Assembly (NCBI GenBank): GCA_937125285.1
Contig: CAKZLH010000244.1
Location: 1-64,000, forward strand
Length of the DNA: 64,000 bases
Source: an uncultured Balneolaceae bacterium
GTDB lineage: Bacteria > Bacteroidota > Rhodothermia > Balneolales > Balneolaceae
Direction of reading: 5' to 3'
A model generated the notes under the pieces. That model was not told the origin of the DNA. It searched no databases and saw only the letters and a program-made list of their open reading frames with translations. The number at the start of each line of letters is the position of its first letter. Position 1 is the stretch's first letter. Below are positions 10,529 to 21,286 of this stretch, piece after piece. A program made the translations under genes and the position numbers.

Positions 10529-11412
10529 TGAAAGCTTTTGTGTTTCCAGGACAAGGTTCCCAATTCGTAGGTATGGCAAAAGAACATTACGATCAAAATT
10601 CTAATGTCAGAGAACTTTTTGATCAAGCCGATGAAATACTCGGATTTTCTTTGACTAATATCATGTTCGATGGGCCGGAAGATACATTAAAGCAGACTGA
10701 ATACACTCAGGCGGCTATATATCTGCACTCTATTGCTTTGTATATGGATCAAGGGGAAACACCATCTTGTGTAGCGGGTCACTCCCTAGGAGAATTCACG
10801 GCATTAACGGCGGCGGGTGTTTTGAGTTTTGAACAAGGTCTTGAGCTTGTCCGGAAGCGTGGTGTATTGATGCAGTCGGCTGGTGAAAAGATGGATGGTA
10901 CTATGGCTGCAATCATTGGGCTCGACGATGAAAAGGTAGAAGAGCTTTGTCATAATATCTCTACAGGTGAAAACCTTATCGTTGCTGCTGCAAATTTCAA
11001 TTCAACAGGTCAGGTAGTTATATCGGGTAGTACAAAAGGAGTTGAAATGGTGGTAGAATTAGCTAAAAGTGAGGGTGCTCGAATGGCCATGCTTTTACCG
11101 GTCAGCGGAGCTTTTCATTCCGAGCTTATGAAACCGGCATTTGAAGATTTCAAAGAATTTCTTTCAGAAATCCCATTTAATGATGCAAAAGTACCTGTGT
11201 ATTCCAATGTGGACGCCACAGCATCTCAATCGGCTGGTGAGCTAAAAGAAAAAGTATTGCAACAGCTTATCAGTCCTGTTCGATGGACACAGACCATTAT
11301 AAATATGATGGCTGATGGAGTTACTGATTTAGTTGAGATTGGGCCGGGGAAAGTATTACAGGGTCTAGCTAAACGAATTGAACGTTCTTTAAACACTCAA
11401 GGCATACAATAA
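10528..11412 (+). CDS. fabD: Malonyl-CoA:ACP transacylase
   Basis: FVFPGQGSQFVGM, GHSLGEFTAL, PVSGAFHSELM, EIGPGKVLQGL. Confidence 0.97.
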   Translation: MKAFVFPGQGSQFVGMAKEHYDQNSNVRELFDQADEILGFSLTNIMFDGPEDTLKQTEYTQAAIYLHSIALYMDQGETPSCVAGHSLGEFTALTAAGVLSFEQGLELVRKRGVLMQSAGEKMDGTMAAIIGLDDEKVEELCHNISTGENLIVAAANFNSTGQVVISGSTKGVEMVVELAKSEGARMAMLLPVSGAFHSELMKPAFEDFKEFLSEIPFNDAKVPVYSNVDATASQSAGELKEKVLQQLISPVRWTQTIINMMADGVTDLVEIGPGKVLQGLAKRIERSLNTQGIQ

Positions 11413-11416
11413 TATC

Positions 11417-12175
11417 ATGAGTCAATACACATTAGATTTAACCGGAAAAGTAGCCTTAGTCACAGGTGGCAGTAGAGGCATAGGAAAAGCAATTGCATTG
11501 GCGCTCGCTGAAAAAGGAGCAAAAGTAGCATTGACATACTCAAGGTCCGCTGATGCAGCAGAAGAAGTTAAAACCGCCATTGAATCTTTGGGCACACAAG
11601 CTATGATTATTCAAGCGGATGCTGCCAGTTTCGAAGGTGCTAATGAAACTGTTTCAGCAATCATTGCCGAGTGGGGTGGTTTGGATATTCTGGTCAATAA
11701 TGCGGGTATTACTAAGGATGGCTTGATATTACGCATGACAGAAGAACACTGGGATCAGGTCATGGAAACTAATCTTAAAAGTATATTCAATTATTGTAAG
11801 GCGGTTGCTCGACCGATGATGAAAGGCGGGGGTGGATCGGTCATTAATATGGGATCCATTGTTGGAATTACTGGAAATGCCGGTCAAAGTAATTATGCAG
11901 CTTCAAAAGCAGGACTCATAGGATTTACTAAATCATACGCTAAAGAACTTGCCTCTCGAAATGTAAGAGCCAATGTTATTGCACCGGGGTATATATTAAC
12001 CGATATGACAGATGCACTGGATGAAAAAGTACTGGAAGGAATTACCAATGCAACTCCATTAGGTCGCGCTGGTAATGTGGAAGAAGTTGCTGCTGCATGC
12101 GTATTTCTAGCATCGGATTTAAGCAGCTATATCACCGGTGAAGTTATCCGGGTTGATGGGGGCATGGCTATTTAA
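11417..12175 (+). CDS. fabG: 3-oxoacyl-ACP reductase
   Basis: VTGGSRGIGKAIA, NNAGIT, YAASKAG, VDGGMAI. Confidence 0.97.
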   Translation: MSQYTLDLTGKVALVTGGSRGIGKAIALALAEKGAKVALTYSRSADAAEEVKTAIESLGTQAMIIQADAASFEGANETVSAIIAEWGGLDILVNNAGITKDGLILRMTEEHWDQVMETNLKSIFNYCKAVARPMMKGGGGSVINMGSIVGITGNAGQSNYAASKAGLIGFTKSYAKELASRNVRANVIAPGYILTDMTDALDEKVLEGITNATPLGRAGNVEEVAAACVFLASDLSSYITGEVIRVDGGMAI

Positions 12176-12259
12176 TCCTACGCTCTATTTATGAGCAAGA
12201 TATTATTAAGTTTCTTAAATTATTACATTACTAACTACCATTAAACTATAGGACGTATT

Positions 12260-12499
12260 ATGTCACAAGATGTAGAATCAAAAGTAAAAGAAATCATCAT
12301 CGATAAATTAGGTGTAGATGAATCAGAAGTTGTAGCTGAAGCAAACTTCACCAATGACTTAGGTGCTGATTCACTTGACACTGTAGAATTAATCATGGAA
12401 TTCGAAAAAGATTTCGATCTAAGCATTCCTGACGAAGATGCAGAAGGTATTGCTACTGTAGGCGATGCTGTGAAATACATCCAAGGAAAACTCGCTTAA
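12260..12499 (+). CDS. acpP: Acyl carrier protein
   Basis: [16 protein letters not shown] phosphopantetheine site. Confidence 0.98.
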   Translation: MSQDVESKVKEIIIDKLGVDESEVVAEANFTNDLGADSLDTVELIMEFEKDFDLSIPDEDAEGIATVGDAVKYIQGKLA

Positions 12500-12514
12500 T
12501 TTATATAGCACTTC

Positions 12515-13762
12515 ATGAGTTCACGACGAGTAGTAATTACAGGTATAGGCGCTCTAACCCCCGTTGGTAAGAGCGCTCCTGAATTCTGGAATGGCTTATT
12601 ATCTGGCACTAGCGGTGCAAGACCTATCGATATGTTCGATACAACTGGTTTTGCTTCTACTTTTGCTGCATTAATTGATGATTACGATTCCTCCCATTAT
12701 TTCGATAAAAAAGAGGCAAGGCGGTTGGACCTAGTTGCTCAATATGCCTTAGTAGCATCAGAAGAAGCTATACTTGATTCAAAATTAAACCTCGATGAAA
12801 TTGATAAAGATCGAGTAGGTGTTCATGTTGGAACCGGAATTGGTGGTATGAAAACCTTCTATGATCAGTCAATATCATATAGTGAACGTGGACCTAGAGG
12901 GGTATCACCCTTCTTCATTCCCATGCTTATTCCGGATATAGTTTCCGGGCAAATATCCATTAAATATGGATTTAGAGGCCCTAATTTTTGTGCAGTAAGT
13001 GCCTGTGCAACGGGTTCTCATAATATTGGTATCGCCTATGATATGATTCGATATGGTCAATCTGATTATGCAATCACAGGTGGTACGGAAGCTCCAGTAA
13101 CTCAGATTGGAATTTCTGGATTCAATGCCATGAAGGCCATGAGTACTCGAAATGATGATCCTGAAGCGGCTTCTAGGCCTTTTGATATCGATAGAGATGG
13201 ATTTGTTCTAGGTGAAGGTGCTGGAATCATGGTTTTGGAATCATTAGATTCGGCTCTTGAGCGTGGAGCACGAATCTATGGAGAAGTAGTCGGATATGGT
13301 TATTCCGCCGATGCTTATCATATTACTGCTCCAGACCCTGAAGGAAATGGTGTTATTTTAGCTATGAAAAATGCACTCAAATCAGCAAATATTTCACCAG
13401 AAGACGTAGATCATATCAATATGCACGGAACTTCAACTCCATTGGGCGATATTGCAGAGACCAATTCGATCAAGAAAGTTTTTGGTGACCATTCGTATAA
13501 AATAAATTTAAATTCGACTAAATCTATGACAGGTCATACTCTAGGTGCCGCGGGCGCAATAGAGTCGTTGGCGTCTGTGCTAGCTTTATATCACGGTATT
13601 GTACCACCTACTATTAATTTAGAGAATCAAGATCCACAATGTGATCTTAATTACACTCCAGTCGATCCTGTTGCACGGGAACTCACCTACGCTCTGAATA
13701 ATGCGTTTGGCTTTGGTGGTCATAACTCCACCTTAGTATTTAAGCGTTTTGGAGATGCATAA
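12515..13762 (+). CDS. fabF: Beta-ketoacyl-ACP synthase II
   Basis: RRVVITGIGALTPVG, VSACATGSHNIG, MHGTSTPLGD, TKSMTGHTLGAAG. Confidence 0.97.
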   Translation: MSSRRVVITGIGALTPVGKSAPEFWNGLLSGTSGARPIDMFDTTGFASTFAALIDDYDSSHYFDKKEARRLDLVAQYALVASEEAILDSKLNLDEIDKDRVGVHVGTGIGGMKTFYDQSISYSERGPRGVSPFFIPMLIPDIVSGQISIKYGFRGPNFCAVSACATGSHNIGIAYDMIRYGQSDYAITGGTEAPVTQIGISGFNAMKAMSTRNDDPEAASRPFDIDRDGFVLGEGAGIMVLESLDSALERGARIYGEVVGYGYSADAYHITAPDPEGNGVILAMKNALKSANISPEDVDHINMHGTSTPLGDIAETNSIKKVFGDHSYKINLNSTKSMTGHTLGAAGAIESLASVLALYHGIVPPTINLENQDPQCDLNYTPVDPVARELTYALNNAFGFGGHNSTLVFKRFGDA

Positions 13763-14530
13763 ATGTTTGGTTGGATTAGATCCCGTTTTATAAAAACGGG
13801 GTCCACTGTAACTCATTCAAATACCTCTGAAAATCTCGCTACCCAAGAACGATTTTTAAAATTGGAAGGTATTCTAGGCTTCAAACCCTCCAATTTGGCT
13901 TTATATGAAAAAGCCCTTAGACATCGTTCAACCACCAGTTTGGAACAATATGAGAGTTACGATTCCTACGAACGTTTAGAGTTTTTAGGTGATGCCGTTC
14001 TTGACTTAATCAGTGCCGAATTACTTTTTGAAAAGTACCCTGAGGAAGACGAAGGTTTTTTAACAAAAAATCGTGCCAAAATGGTTAGAGGTGAAACCCT
14101 ATCCAATCTTTCTAAAGATTTAGGAATTGAAGCACTATTAGAGTTTAGTGATACCAAAGGTGGAGTTACTCGATCAAAAGGCATACTAGCAGATATATTT
14201 GAGTCATTAGTAGCCGCTATTTATATCACAGAGGGATATGCAGTTACATACGATTTTGTAAAGGAAGTGTATAACAAACATCTAAACTTCGACGAACTCG
14301 CAAAAATCAATGATAACTTCAAGAGTACACTATTAGAGTTTGCCCAAGCAAATAAAATGGATCTCCCAGAATATAAGGTAGTAGGAGAAAAAGGCCCGGG
14401 GCATAATCGTACCTTTGATGTTGAGGTGATGTTAGGATCTAAGGTTTTAGGTATAGGAACTGGAAAGAGTAAGAAGAAAGCAGAACAAGCGGCAGCAAGA
14501 AATGCACTTGAATCGTTAGATGTAGCTTAA
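13763..14530 (+). CDS. rnc: Ribonuclease III
   Basis: YERLEFLGDAVLDLISAE, DIFESLVAAIY, C-terminal dsRBD (KKKAEQAAARNALESL). Confidence 0.97.
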   Translation: MFGWIRSRFIKTGSTVTHSNTSENLATQERFLKLEGILGFKPSNLALYEKALRHRSTTSLEQYESYDSYERLEFLGDAVLDLISAELLFEKYPEEDEGFLTKNRAKMVRGETLSNLSKDLGIEALLEFSDTKGGVTRSKGILADIFESLVAAIYITEGYAVTYDFVKEVYNKHLNFDELAKINDNFKSTLLEFAQANKMDLPEYKVVGEKGPGHNRTFDVEVMLGSKVLGIGTGKSKKKAEQAAARNALESLDVA

Positions 14531-14614
14531 ACATTTCGTTAAATTCCTTACATTCTTACCGTCTATGTGTTACAGCTGCATAGACTACTTTATATTATTC
14601 CGTAGGGATGCCCC

Positions 14615-15997
14615 ATGTTTGTTCAACTCTTAAAACCAGAATTCGATGAGCTTATCCAAAAAAAAGATTGGATAACTCTAAAAGAAGTTCTGTCGGATGT
14701 ACCCCCGGCAGATATTGCTGAGTTATTGGTTGAACTTGAAGGAGATGTTGCAGTAGTCGTATTCCGTTTACTGAAAAAGCCTATTGCAGCAGATGTATTT
14801 GCTGAATTACCTTCAAATAAGGGTGTTACACTTCTAGAGTTGTTTACAAAACAACAGCTTTCAGATGTGATGAGTAATTTAGAGCCCGATGAGCAAGTAG
14901 CATTGATGGAGGAATTACCGGGAGATCTTACGCAACGGGTCATGAATTCAATGAAGCCATCGGATCAGCTACAGGTGAAGAAATTATTAGGCTACCCTGA
15001 GGATTCTGTCGGTCGATTAATGACTCCACGCTATGTGAGAGTTAAATCAGATTGGTCGGTAAAGCGAAGTATGGCACATATTAGAAAGTATGCTGCTATG
15101 GCCGAGACTTTGAATGTTATTTATGTGGTAGATGACCGTGAAAAACTCATCGATGATCTGAGAATCACCGAGCTCATTGTGGCTGAAGATGATGAAACTA
15201 TTTCAGCTCTAATGGATGAGAATTTTAGTGCATTAAGTGTGCTTGATGATCAGGAAGAAGCCGTTAAGATGTTGGCAAAGTATGATAGGGTAGCATTACC
15301 TGTAGTAGATACGGATGGTGTACTTGTGGGCATTGTGACCGTAGATGATGTGATTGATGTAGCGGAAGAAGAAACCACAGAGGATATGCAGAAAATGGCC
15401 GCTATGGACGCATTGGATGATTATTATTCTCAAACACCCATTCTTCAAATGGTTAAAAAACGTTTGGGTTGGTTGGTTGTTCTATTTGTAGGACAAATTT
15501 TAACCGCATTAACAATGGGACAATACGAAGAATTATTGTCCAAGATTGTGTTTCTATCATTTTTTGTCCCGTTAATCATTTCTAGTGGAGGGAACTCAGG
15601 CGCTCAAGCAGCAACTCTGGTAATCCGAGCACTAGCTACAGATGATATTGATGCCGATGACTGGAAAAAAGTATTTTTCCGTGAACTCACATCGGGTTTG
15701 GTTTTGGGAATTCTCATTGGATTACTAGGATTTATAACCCTTTTAGTGTGGGACTTTACTGCCTCAGGATATATTGATCAACAGTCGATTCTAACGGCTT
15801 TGGTCATTGGTTTGAGTCTGCTGTCCATTGTACTGTTTGGTAACTTTATTGGTGCCATGTTACCTTTTATATTATCAAAACTAGGGCTAGACCCAGCGGT
15901 TTCATCCGCTCCATTTGTAGCCACAGTGGTCGATGTAAGTGGCATTATTATCTATTTTTCGATAGCTATCTTATTTTTACGGGAAATAATACTATAG
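14615..15997 (+). CDS. mgtE: Magnesium transporter MgtE
   Basis: N-terminal MgtE domain, CBS domains (VDDVIDVAEEE), TM region SSGGNSGAQAATLVIRALATDDI. Confidence 0.95.
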   Translation: MFVQLLKPEFDELIQKKDWITLKEVLSDVPPADIAELLVELEGDVAVVVFRLLKKPIAADVFAELPSNKGVTLLELFTKQQLSDVMSNLEPDEQVALMEELPGDLTQRVMNSMKPSDQLQVKKLLGYPEDSVGRLMTPRYVRVKSDWSVKRSMAHIRKYAAMAETLNVIYVVDDREKLIDDLRITELIVAEDDETISALMDENFSALSVLDDQEEAVKMLAKYDRVALPVVDTDGVLVGIVTVDDVIDVAEEETTEDMQKMAAMDALDDYYSQTPILQMVKKRLGWLVVLFVGQILTALTMGQYEELLSKIVFLSFFVPLIISSGGNSGAQAATLVIRALATDDIDADDWKKVFFRELTSGLVLGILIGLLGFITLLVWDFTASGYIDQQSILTALVIGLSLLSIVLFGNFIGAMLPFILSKLGLDPAVSSAPFVATVVDVSGIIIYFSIAILFLREIIL

Positions 15998-16081
15998 TGA
16001 GAACTAACAACTTTCCCATATTAAACTATTTCAATCATCTACTCATAACGTATAACAATAAAAAATAGACAATCTAGTATT

Positions 16082-16909
16082 ATGCAGGTTTACCATGATT
16101 TAGTAAAACGAGTACTCGAAAATGGCGTACGTAAAGAAAACAGAACAGGAACGGATACCATTTCTAATTTTGCCGAATTTTATAAGGTAGATCTATCAGA
16201 AGGTTTTCCATTATTAACTACCAAAAAAGTTTTTTTCAAATCGGTCATTCTTGAACTTTTGTGGTATCTACGGGGTGAAGATCATATTCGTTGGTTGAGA
16301 GATGATAACAACGTCCATATTTGGGATGCTTGGGCCGATGAAGATGGGCATGTAGGCCCGATTTATCCCGTTCTTTGGAGAAGGTTCCCTTACCTTCAAC
16401 AGCACCAGAATGAAGATGGCACTACCGAGTGGAGGAGGGAAGAGTTTGATCAAGTGAAGAATGCCATTCATATGCTTAAAACAAATCCAAATTCGAGACG
16501 AATCGTTGTGAGTACGTGGCATCCTGGTTTGTTACCTCAGATGGCTTTACCGCCATGTCACATCATGTATATTTTTAATGTATCAAATGGAAAGCTCAAT
16601 TGTCATCTCACGCAACGTTCTGGGGATATAGCTCTTGGAATACCTTTTAACTTGGCTTGTTATTCTGCCTTGACCATGGCTATTGCTCAGGAAGTAGGCT
16701 TAGAACCTGGAACCTTTGCTCATACCATAGTAGACGCGCATATCTACGTCAATCACATCGACGGATTGAAGGAACAGCTTACTCGTACCCCAAGAGCCTT
16801 GCCACAATTAAAGATTGCAAATAAATCTATTGACGATCTTGAATTCGGTGATTTCGAGCTCATTGGTTACGATCCTGATCCACTTATTCGTTTTGAAGTA
16901 GCCGTATAA
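16082..16909 (+). CDS. thyA: Thymidylate synthase
   Basis: NRTGTDTIS, LPPCHIMYIFNVSNGKLNCHLTQRSGDIALGIPFNLACYS. Confidence 0.98.
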   Translation: MQVYHDLVKRVLENGVRKENRTGTDTISNFAEFYKVDLSEGFPLLTTKKVFFKSVILELLWYLRGEDHIRWLRDDNNVHIWDAWADEDGHVGPIYPVLWRRFPYLQQHQNEDGTTEWRREEFDQVKNAIHMLKTNPNSRRIVVSTWHPGLLPQMALPPCHIMYIFNVSNGKLNCHLTQRSGDIALGIPFNLACYSALTMAIAQEVGLEPGTFAHTIVDAHIYVNHIDGLKEQLTRTPRALPQLKIANKSIDDLEFGDFELIGYDPDPLIRFEVAV

Positions 16910-16919
16910 TCGATAAACT

Positions 16920-17408
16920 ATGATCAAGATTATAATTATTGCAGCCCATGATCCTAATTTGGTTATAGGAAACGAGGGGAAATTACCCTGGCATTATTCT
17001 GAAGATCTTAAGCGTTTTAAGTCTATAACCACGGGGCATCCCATTGTGATGGGTAGAGGGGTGTTTGAAGAGTTAGGAGAAAAGCCGCTCCCTAATCGTC
17101 AGAATATTGTTCTAAGCACTACAAGGAATTATGATAATGTAGCTTGTTATACTTCAATGGAGCAAGCTTTAGAGGCCATTGAACGAGAGGGATCCTCGGT
17201 TGTTTACATTTTAGGTGGAGGCGTCGTATATGAACAAATCCTACATAAAGCTGATGAGTTAATCATTACTCTCATTCATAAGGAATTTAAAGGGGATACT
17301 TTTTTTCCAGAATATCGTGATCAAATTGGTATCCGATGGGAAGAAACAGAACGAACTGATTACGACCATCTTAGCTTCATAAACTATAAGAGAATAGAAA
17401 CCAATTAG
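16920..17408 (+). CDS. folA: Dihydrofolate reductase
   Basis: IIAAHDPNLVIGNEGKLPWHYSEDLKRFK, PIVMGRGVFEE; follows thyA. Confidence 0.96.
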   Translation: MIKIIIIAAHDPNLVIGNEGKLPWHYSEDLKRFKSITTGHPIVMGRGVFEELGEKPLPNRQNIVLSTTRNYDNVACYTSMEQALEAIEREGSSVVYILGGGVVYEQILHKADELIITLIHKEFKGDTFFPEYRDQIGIRWEETERTDYDHLSFINYKRIETN

Positions 17409-17451
17409 GTTTCAACTTGACCTAAAAAAAGGCCTTAAAAAGGATATCGGC

Positions 17452-18690
17452 TTATTTTGGATGCACAATGAAATACTTTTCAACGGATTCAGTGAGCGCA
17501 ATAATGCTCTTCGTATCAGATGCTTTTGAGAATTCTACGGCTACATCGTTTTCTAGTATCCAAATACCATCACTTTTGTATTTGTAAGCTTCCGTCGTAC
17601 TTTTTTCTATACTGAAGTAGTAATCAATAGATGAATCTTCTATGGCTAAGCCCTGTTCATTCAAGCTGTTTATGGATGATATTTTAAGTGCTTCAACCTG
17701 TTTTTTTGTTGGTTTTTTTTCGAAAAAAGTGGTTCGAAATAGGGACCTATTCAAAAACCGGGTGCATAAATCTGCTAAAATAGGGTCAGATGAAAACTGC
17801 CAAGCCTTAATGCTTTGATATACATCATAATCATCTAGTTGAGCATAGGCGTCTATTACTTTTTTGGAGATGGTTTTTTCTGCAGACGGTTGTTCGCGCA
17901 AAAAATATTCGAGTTGTAAGCTACCTTTGGGAATCTCAGTATTAGTAAGCATCAAATCTGAGACTCTTCTAAATATAGACCGTATTAATGCATCAGCACC
18001 TAATACCGTTTTGTGCAAGTACACTTGCATGTACATCAATCTTCTGGAAATGATATAATTCTCAATAGCATAGATACCTTTCTTTTCGATGACAATGGTA
18101 CCCTTGTGTACTCTCATGGTTTTAAGTATACGCTGTATTCCTACAGAACCTTCGGAAACACCTGTGAAGAAACTATCCCGTTTTAAATAGTCTAATCGGT
18201 CCAAGTCTAATTGAGAGGAAACCAATTGATGTAAGAATTTTTTAGGGTGTTTGTCTGTGAATATTTCAATGGCTGTGTCTAGTGCCCCATTAAATTGCTT
18301 GTTCAATTCATGCATGATAGCCAAACTCATCATTTCATGATTGAAATCTTGTAGTAGTGAGTGTTCAAGTGTATGTGAAAGTGGACCATGACCCACATCA
18401 TGTAGTAATAGAGCTATAAGAGTGCCTTCAAATTCGGAATTACTGATGGTGGTATCTTTTTCACGAAGATTTTTAAGTACGCGTTGCCCCAATTCAAGTG
18501 CCCCGAGTGCATGAGAAAAACGAGAGTGTTCGGCCGCTGGGAAAACTAAGTAACCCAAACCTAGTTGTCTAATTCTGCGAAGTCTCTGAACATAGGGGTG
18601 ATCGATAAGTTGAAGGATAATACCTTTTGGCACAGAAATGAATCCGTGGACTGGGTCATTAAATATTTTATATCGGGTACTTTTATCCAT
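17452..18690 (-). CDS. HD-domain phosphohydrolase (dNTPase-like)
   Basis: DPVHGFISVP, RLRRIRQLG, HSRFSHALG, LLHDVGHGPLSHTLE. Confidence 0.9.
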   Translation of the reverse strand: MDKSTRYKIFNDPVHGFISVPKGIILQLIDHPYVQRLRRIRQLGLGYLVFPAAEHSRFSHALGALELGQRVLKNLREKDTTISNSEFEGTLIALLLHDVGHGPLSHTLEHSLLQDFNHEMMSLAIMHELNKQFNGALDTAIEIFTDKHPKKFLHQLVSSQLDLDRLDYLKRDSFFTGVSEGSVGIQRILKTMRVHKGTIVIEKKGIYAIENYIISRRLMYMQVYLHKTVLGADALIRSIFRRVSDLMLTNTEIPKGSLQLEYFLREQPSAEKTISKKVIDAYAQLDDYDVYQSIKAWQFSSDPILADLCTRFLNRSLFRTTFFEKKPTKKQVEALKISSINSLNEQGLAIEDSSIDYYFSIEKSTTEAYKYKSDGIWILENDVAVEFSKASDTKSIIALTESVEKYFIVHPK

Positions 18691-18702
18691 TCTCTAGCTT
18701 TG

Positions 18703-19143
18703 TTAATGATCTAAAGATAACAAAAAAGTCTCCAACCCTTTTACCTCTGGCAGAGGGGTAGGACGTTGAGTTTGGAGATCAAACCACACTCCTGTTGTTT
18801 CTGCAATGGCATGTAACTTATGAGTACTCTTGGAGTATATCCCTTGTAGAGCGGATATACGGACTCGTTCAACCCGAATAATCCCACTTCCGATGAGAAG
18901 TACCTCGGGGTATGTGATAGGAGCGATATAGTCTATTTTTGCTTGCCGTAATACAAAGCTTTTACCCTCTGAAATGTCGTTCATCCATTCGGGAATCTGC
19001 TGCACAAAATTCAGTCGAGCTTCTTCAAAATAACTGTTAAAAACAGCATTATTCACATGATTTAGAGCGTCTAAATCGTTGAAGCGAACAGGTAGTTCAA
19101 TCCAGTGCTTGAACGCATCATGGTTATAAACTTTGGGTATCAT
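18703..19143 (-). CDS. Acyl-CoA thioesterase (4HBT-type hotdog fold)
   Basis: VRFNDLDALNHVNNAVFNSYFEEAR motif. Confidence 0.88.
   Translation of the reverse strand: MIPKVYNHDAFKHWIELPVRFNDLDALNHVNNAVFNSYFEEARLNFVQQIPEWMNDISEGKSFVLRQAKIDYIAPITYPEVLLIGSGIIRVERVRISALQGIYSKSTHKLHAIAETTGVWFDLQTQRPTPLPEVKGLETFLLSLDH
18868..18878 (+). repeat. TTCAACCCGAA 11-mer, copy 3
   Basis: Exact match antisense to the thioesterase gene (R-V-E on the coding strand). Confidence 0.9.
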
Positions 19144-19221
19144 AGGATTGAGTTAATTATCTGTTCATCGAAGAAGGTGAATTCCGTATATTAAGGCAAA
19201 GTTAACGTAATTTTAACATAA

Positions 19222-20298
19222 ATGATGAATCCTTCTGAATTACAGTTTCTAGAACGCTTACTTACAACTCCAAGTCCAACCGGCTATGAATCAGAAGGGG
19301 TGAAAGTTTGGAAACAATACACCGAGCAATTTTCTGATGAGATCATTACCGATGCCTACGGGTCATGCGCTGCTCGTTTACAAGTAGCAGAAGAGCATAG
19401 CACGGTGCTCATAGAAGCTCATTGCGATGAAATTGGCATGGTGGTTCAGCACATAAGTGAACAGGGTTTTGTGTACGTTAATAAGTTAGGAGGCAGTGAT
19501 TCTACCATTGCCAGGGCAAAAAAAGTCATCATACATAACAGAAATGGACAGGTTTCAGGCGTTACGGGCAATACCGCCATTCACCTTCAGACCAATAAAA
19601 ACGGAGGTGGTAAAGAGCCATCTTGGAAAGATATCTATGTAGATATTGGTGTGAGCAGTAAAGAGGAGGCATTAGAGCTCGTTCAAATCGGAGACCCAAT
19701 TACCTACGAAGCTAGTTTTGAGTTTTTGAACGATGATATTATTACGGCTCGAGCTTTAGATAATCGAATTGGTGGGTTCATTATTGCTGAAGTACTACGC
19801 AAATTATCTCTTGAGCGAGATCGGCTAGCCGTTAATGTGATAGCCGTTAATTCTGTTCAGGAAGAGGTGGGTGGTTTTGGCGCACGTATGATGACCTATC
19901 GATTAGATCCAGATATTGCACTTGTTACGGATGTTACTCATGCCACCGACACTCCTGGGATAGATCAAAAAGAACACGGTACCGTTAAACTAGCAGCTGG
20001 ACCTAGTATTCAACATGGTGGAGCCAATCATCCCAGTCTTGTTCGTTATTTAGAAGATGTGGCAAAATCTAAAGAGATCCACATTCAGCATGAAGCCACT
20101 AGTGTGCGAACAGGAACGGACACAGATAGTATTTTTTATCAAAAGACCGGAGTTCCTTCGGCCTTGATTTCACTTCCTTTACGATATATGCATTCTCCGG
20201 TTGAAATCTGTTCACTCCAAGATGTTCATGCTCTTATAGACCTTATGTATGAAGCGGTAATGGGTTTTACTAAAGATCAAACATTCACCGTGCATTAG
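19222..20298 (+). CDS. M42 family metallopeptidase/aminopeptidase
   Basis: PSPTGYE, EAHCDEIGMVV, ALDNRIGGF, VQEEVGGFGA, RYMHSPVE. Confidence 0.92.
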   Translation: MMNPSELQFLERLLTTPSPTGYESEGVKVWKQYTEQFSDEIITDAYGSCAARLQVAEEHSTVLIEAHCDEIGMVVQHISEQGFVYVNKLGGSDSTIARAKKVIIHNRNGQVSGVTGNTAIHLQTNKNGGGKEPSWKDIYVDIGVSSKEEALELVQIGDPITYEASFEFLNDDIITARALDNRIGGFIIAEVLRKLSLERDRLAVNVIAVNSVQEEVGGFGARMMTYRLDPDIALVTDVTHATDTPGIDQKEHGTVKLAAGPSIQHGGANHPSLVRYLEDVAKSKEIHIQHEATSVRTGTDTDSIFYQKTGVPSALISLPLRYMHSPVEICSLQDVHALIDLMYEAVMGFTKDQTFTVH

Positions 20299-20300
20299 CG

Positions 20301-21263
20301 CTATGCCCGGGTAATAGCCTTTTCAATACGATTGACTAGGGCATCCTTCATGGGATGTTGGTATTCTGAACTTCTAATATCCTCTATGTAGATGGTTTTT
20401 AAATTATTATGATCTGCTCTTCTGAAGCAATCATATAAATTCTTTGCAAATGCCAACCAATCTCCTTGCCAATCTAACTGTTCAAAATAAGTGAGTGTCT
20501 CGGTAGTGGTGATATTTTTTGAAAAGTTTTTCAGAGAAATCAGCATACATGCATCCTTTTCAATCATTGAAGGATTTTCTGGCATCCATTCTACTCGTGC
20601 ATTGGGCGCATAATGACGATATTTTTGGCCGGGACTACGAGGAGCAGCTTGGGCAGGTTCAACCCGGGTGGAAAGGGGGGCAATAGCACATAAGTCCTCT
20701 GCGGTTATCGCACCTGGTCGATGAATTATGAGTTCATTATTCAATATTTCAACAACTGTAGACTCAAGACCGTAATCACATGACCCGCCGTCTAAAATGG
20801 CAATTTCAGAACCAAAATCCTCGTAAACATGATTGGGTTTTGTTGCACTTGGAGTTCCGGAAATATTAGCACTTGGAGCTACTAGAGGTCCAGTATTTCT
20901 AATTAACTCTAAGGTCAAGGGATGATTGGGCATTCGAAGGGCAACCGTTGGTAAACCTGCCGTAACTATCGATAAGACCTTTGAATTGGCAGGGAAAAGA
21001 ATGGTTAAGGGCCCTGGCCAAAATCGATTCATGAGTTCTTTATGGAGTGGACTTAGCTCTTCTATGAATTCATCTAATTGATCTTTATGGGCGATATGAA
21101 TAATTAATGGGTTATCGGAGGGTCGATTTTTTAAGCTATAGACTCTATTAATGGCAACTGGATTCCATGCATGAGCGGCTAAACCGTAAACGGTTTCAGT
21201 AGGAATCGCAACAACTTCTCCGTTTTTAATTCTTTTAATATAGGGTTCTAGTTGGCTACTCAT
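20301..21263 (-). CDS. L-threonylcarbamoyladenylate synthase (Sua5/TsaC type with C-terminal Sua5 domain)
   Basis: IPTETVYGLAAHA, KNRPSDNPLIIHI, PSANISGTPSAT, SPGQKYRHYAP. Confidence 0.93.
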   Translation of the reverse strand: MSSQLEPYIKRIKNGEVVAIPTETVYGLAAHAWNPVAINRVYSLKNRPSDNPLIIHIAHKDQLDEFIEELSPLHKELMNRFWPGPLTILFPANSKVLSIVTAGLPTVALRMPNHPLTLELIRNTGPLVAPSANISGTPSATKPNHVYEDFGSEIAILDGGSCDYGLESTVVEILNNELIIHRPGAITAEDLCAIAPLSTRVEPAQAAPRSPGQKYRHYAPNARVEWMPENPSMIEKDACMLISLKNFSKNITTTETLTYFEQLDWQGDWLAFAKNLYDCFRRADHNNLKTIYIEDIRSSEYQHPMKDALVNRIEKAITRA

Positions 21264-21286
21264 GACTTGTAAAGGATAAAAACCGG

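Noticed and set aside
17407-17445. AT-rich inverted segment between folA and the HD gene (CCTAAAAAAAGGCCTTAAAAAGG)
   Set aside because: Stems too short and loops ambiguous; a bidirectional terminator is plausible but not supportable.
20658-20668. TTCAACCCGGG, and TTCAACCCGCT at 51463
   Set aside because: Two mismatches to the 11-mer; not counted as copies.
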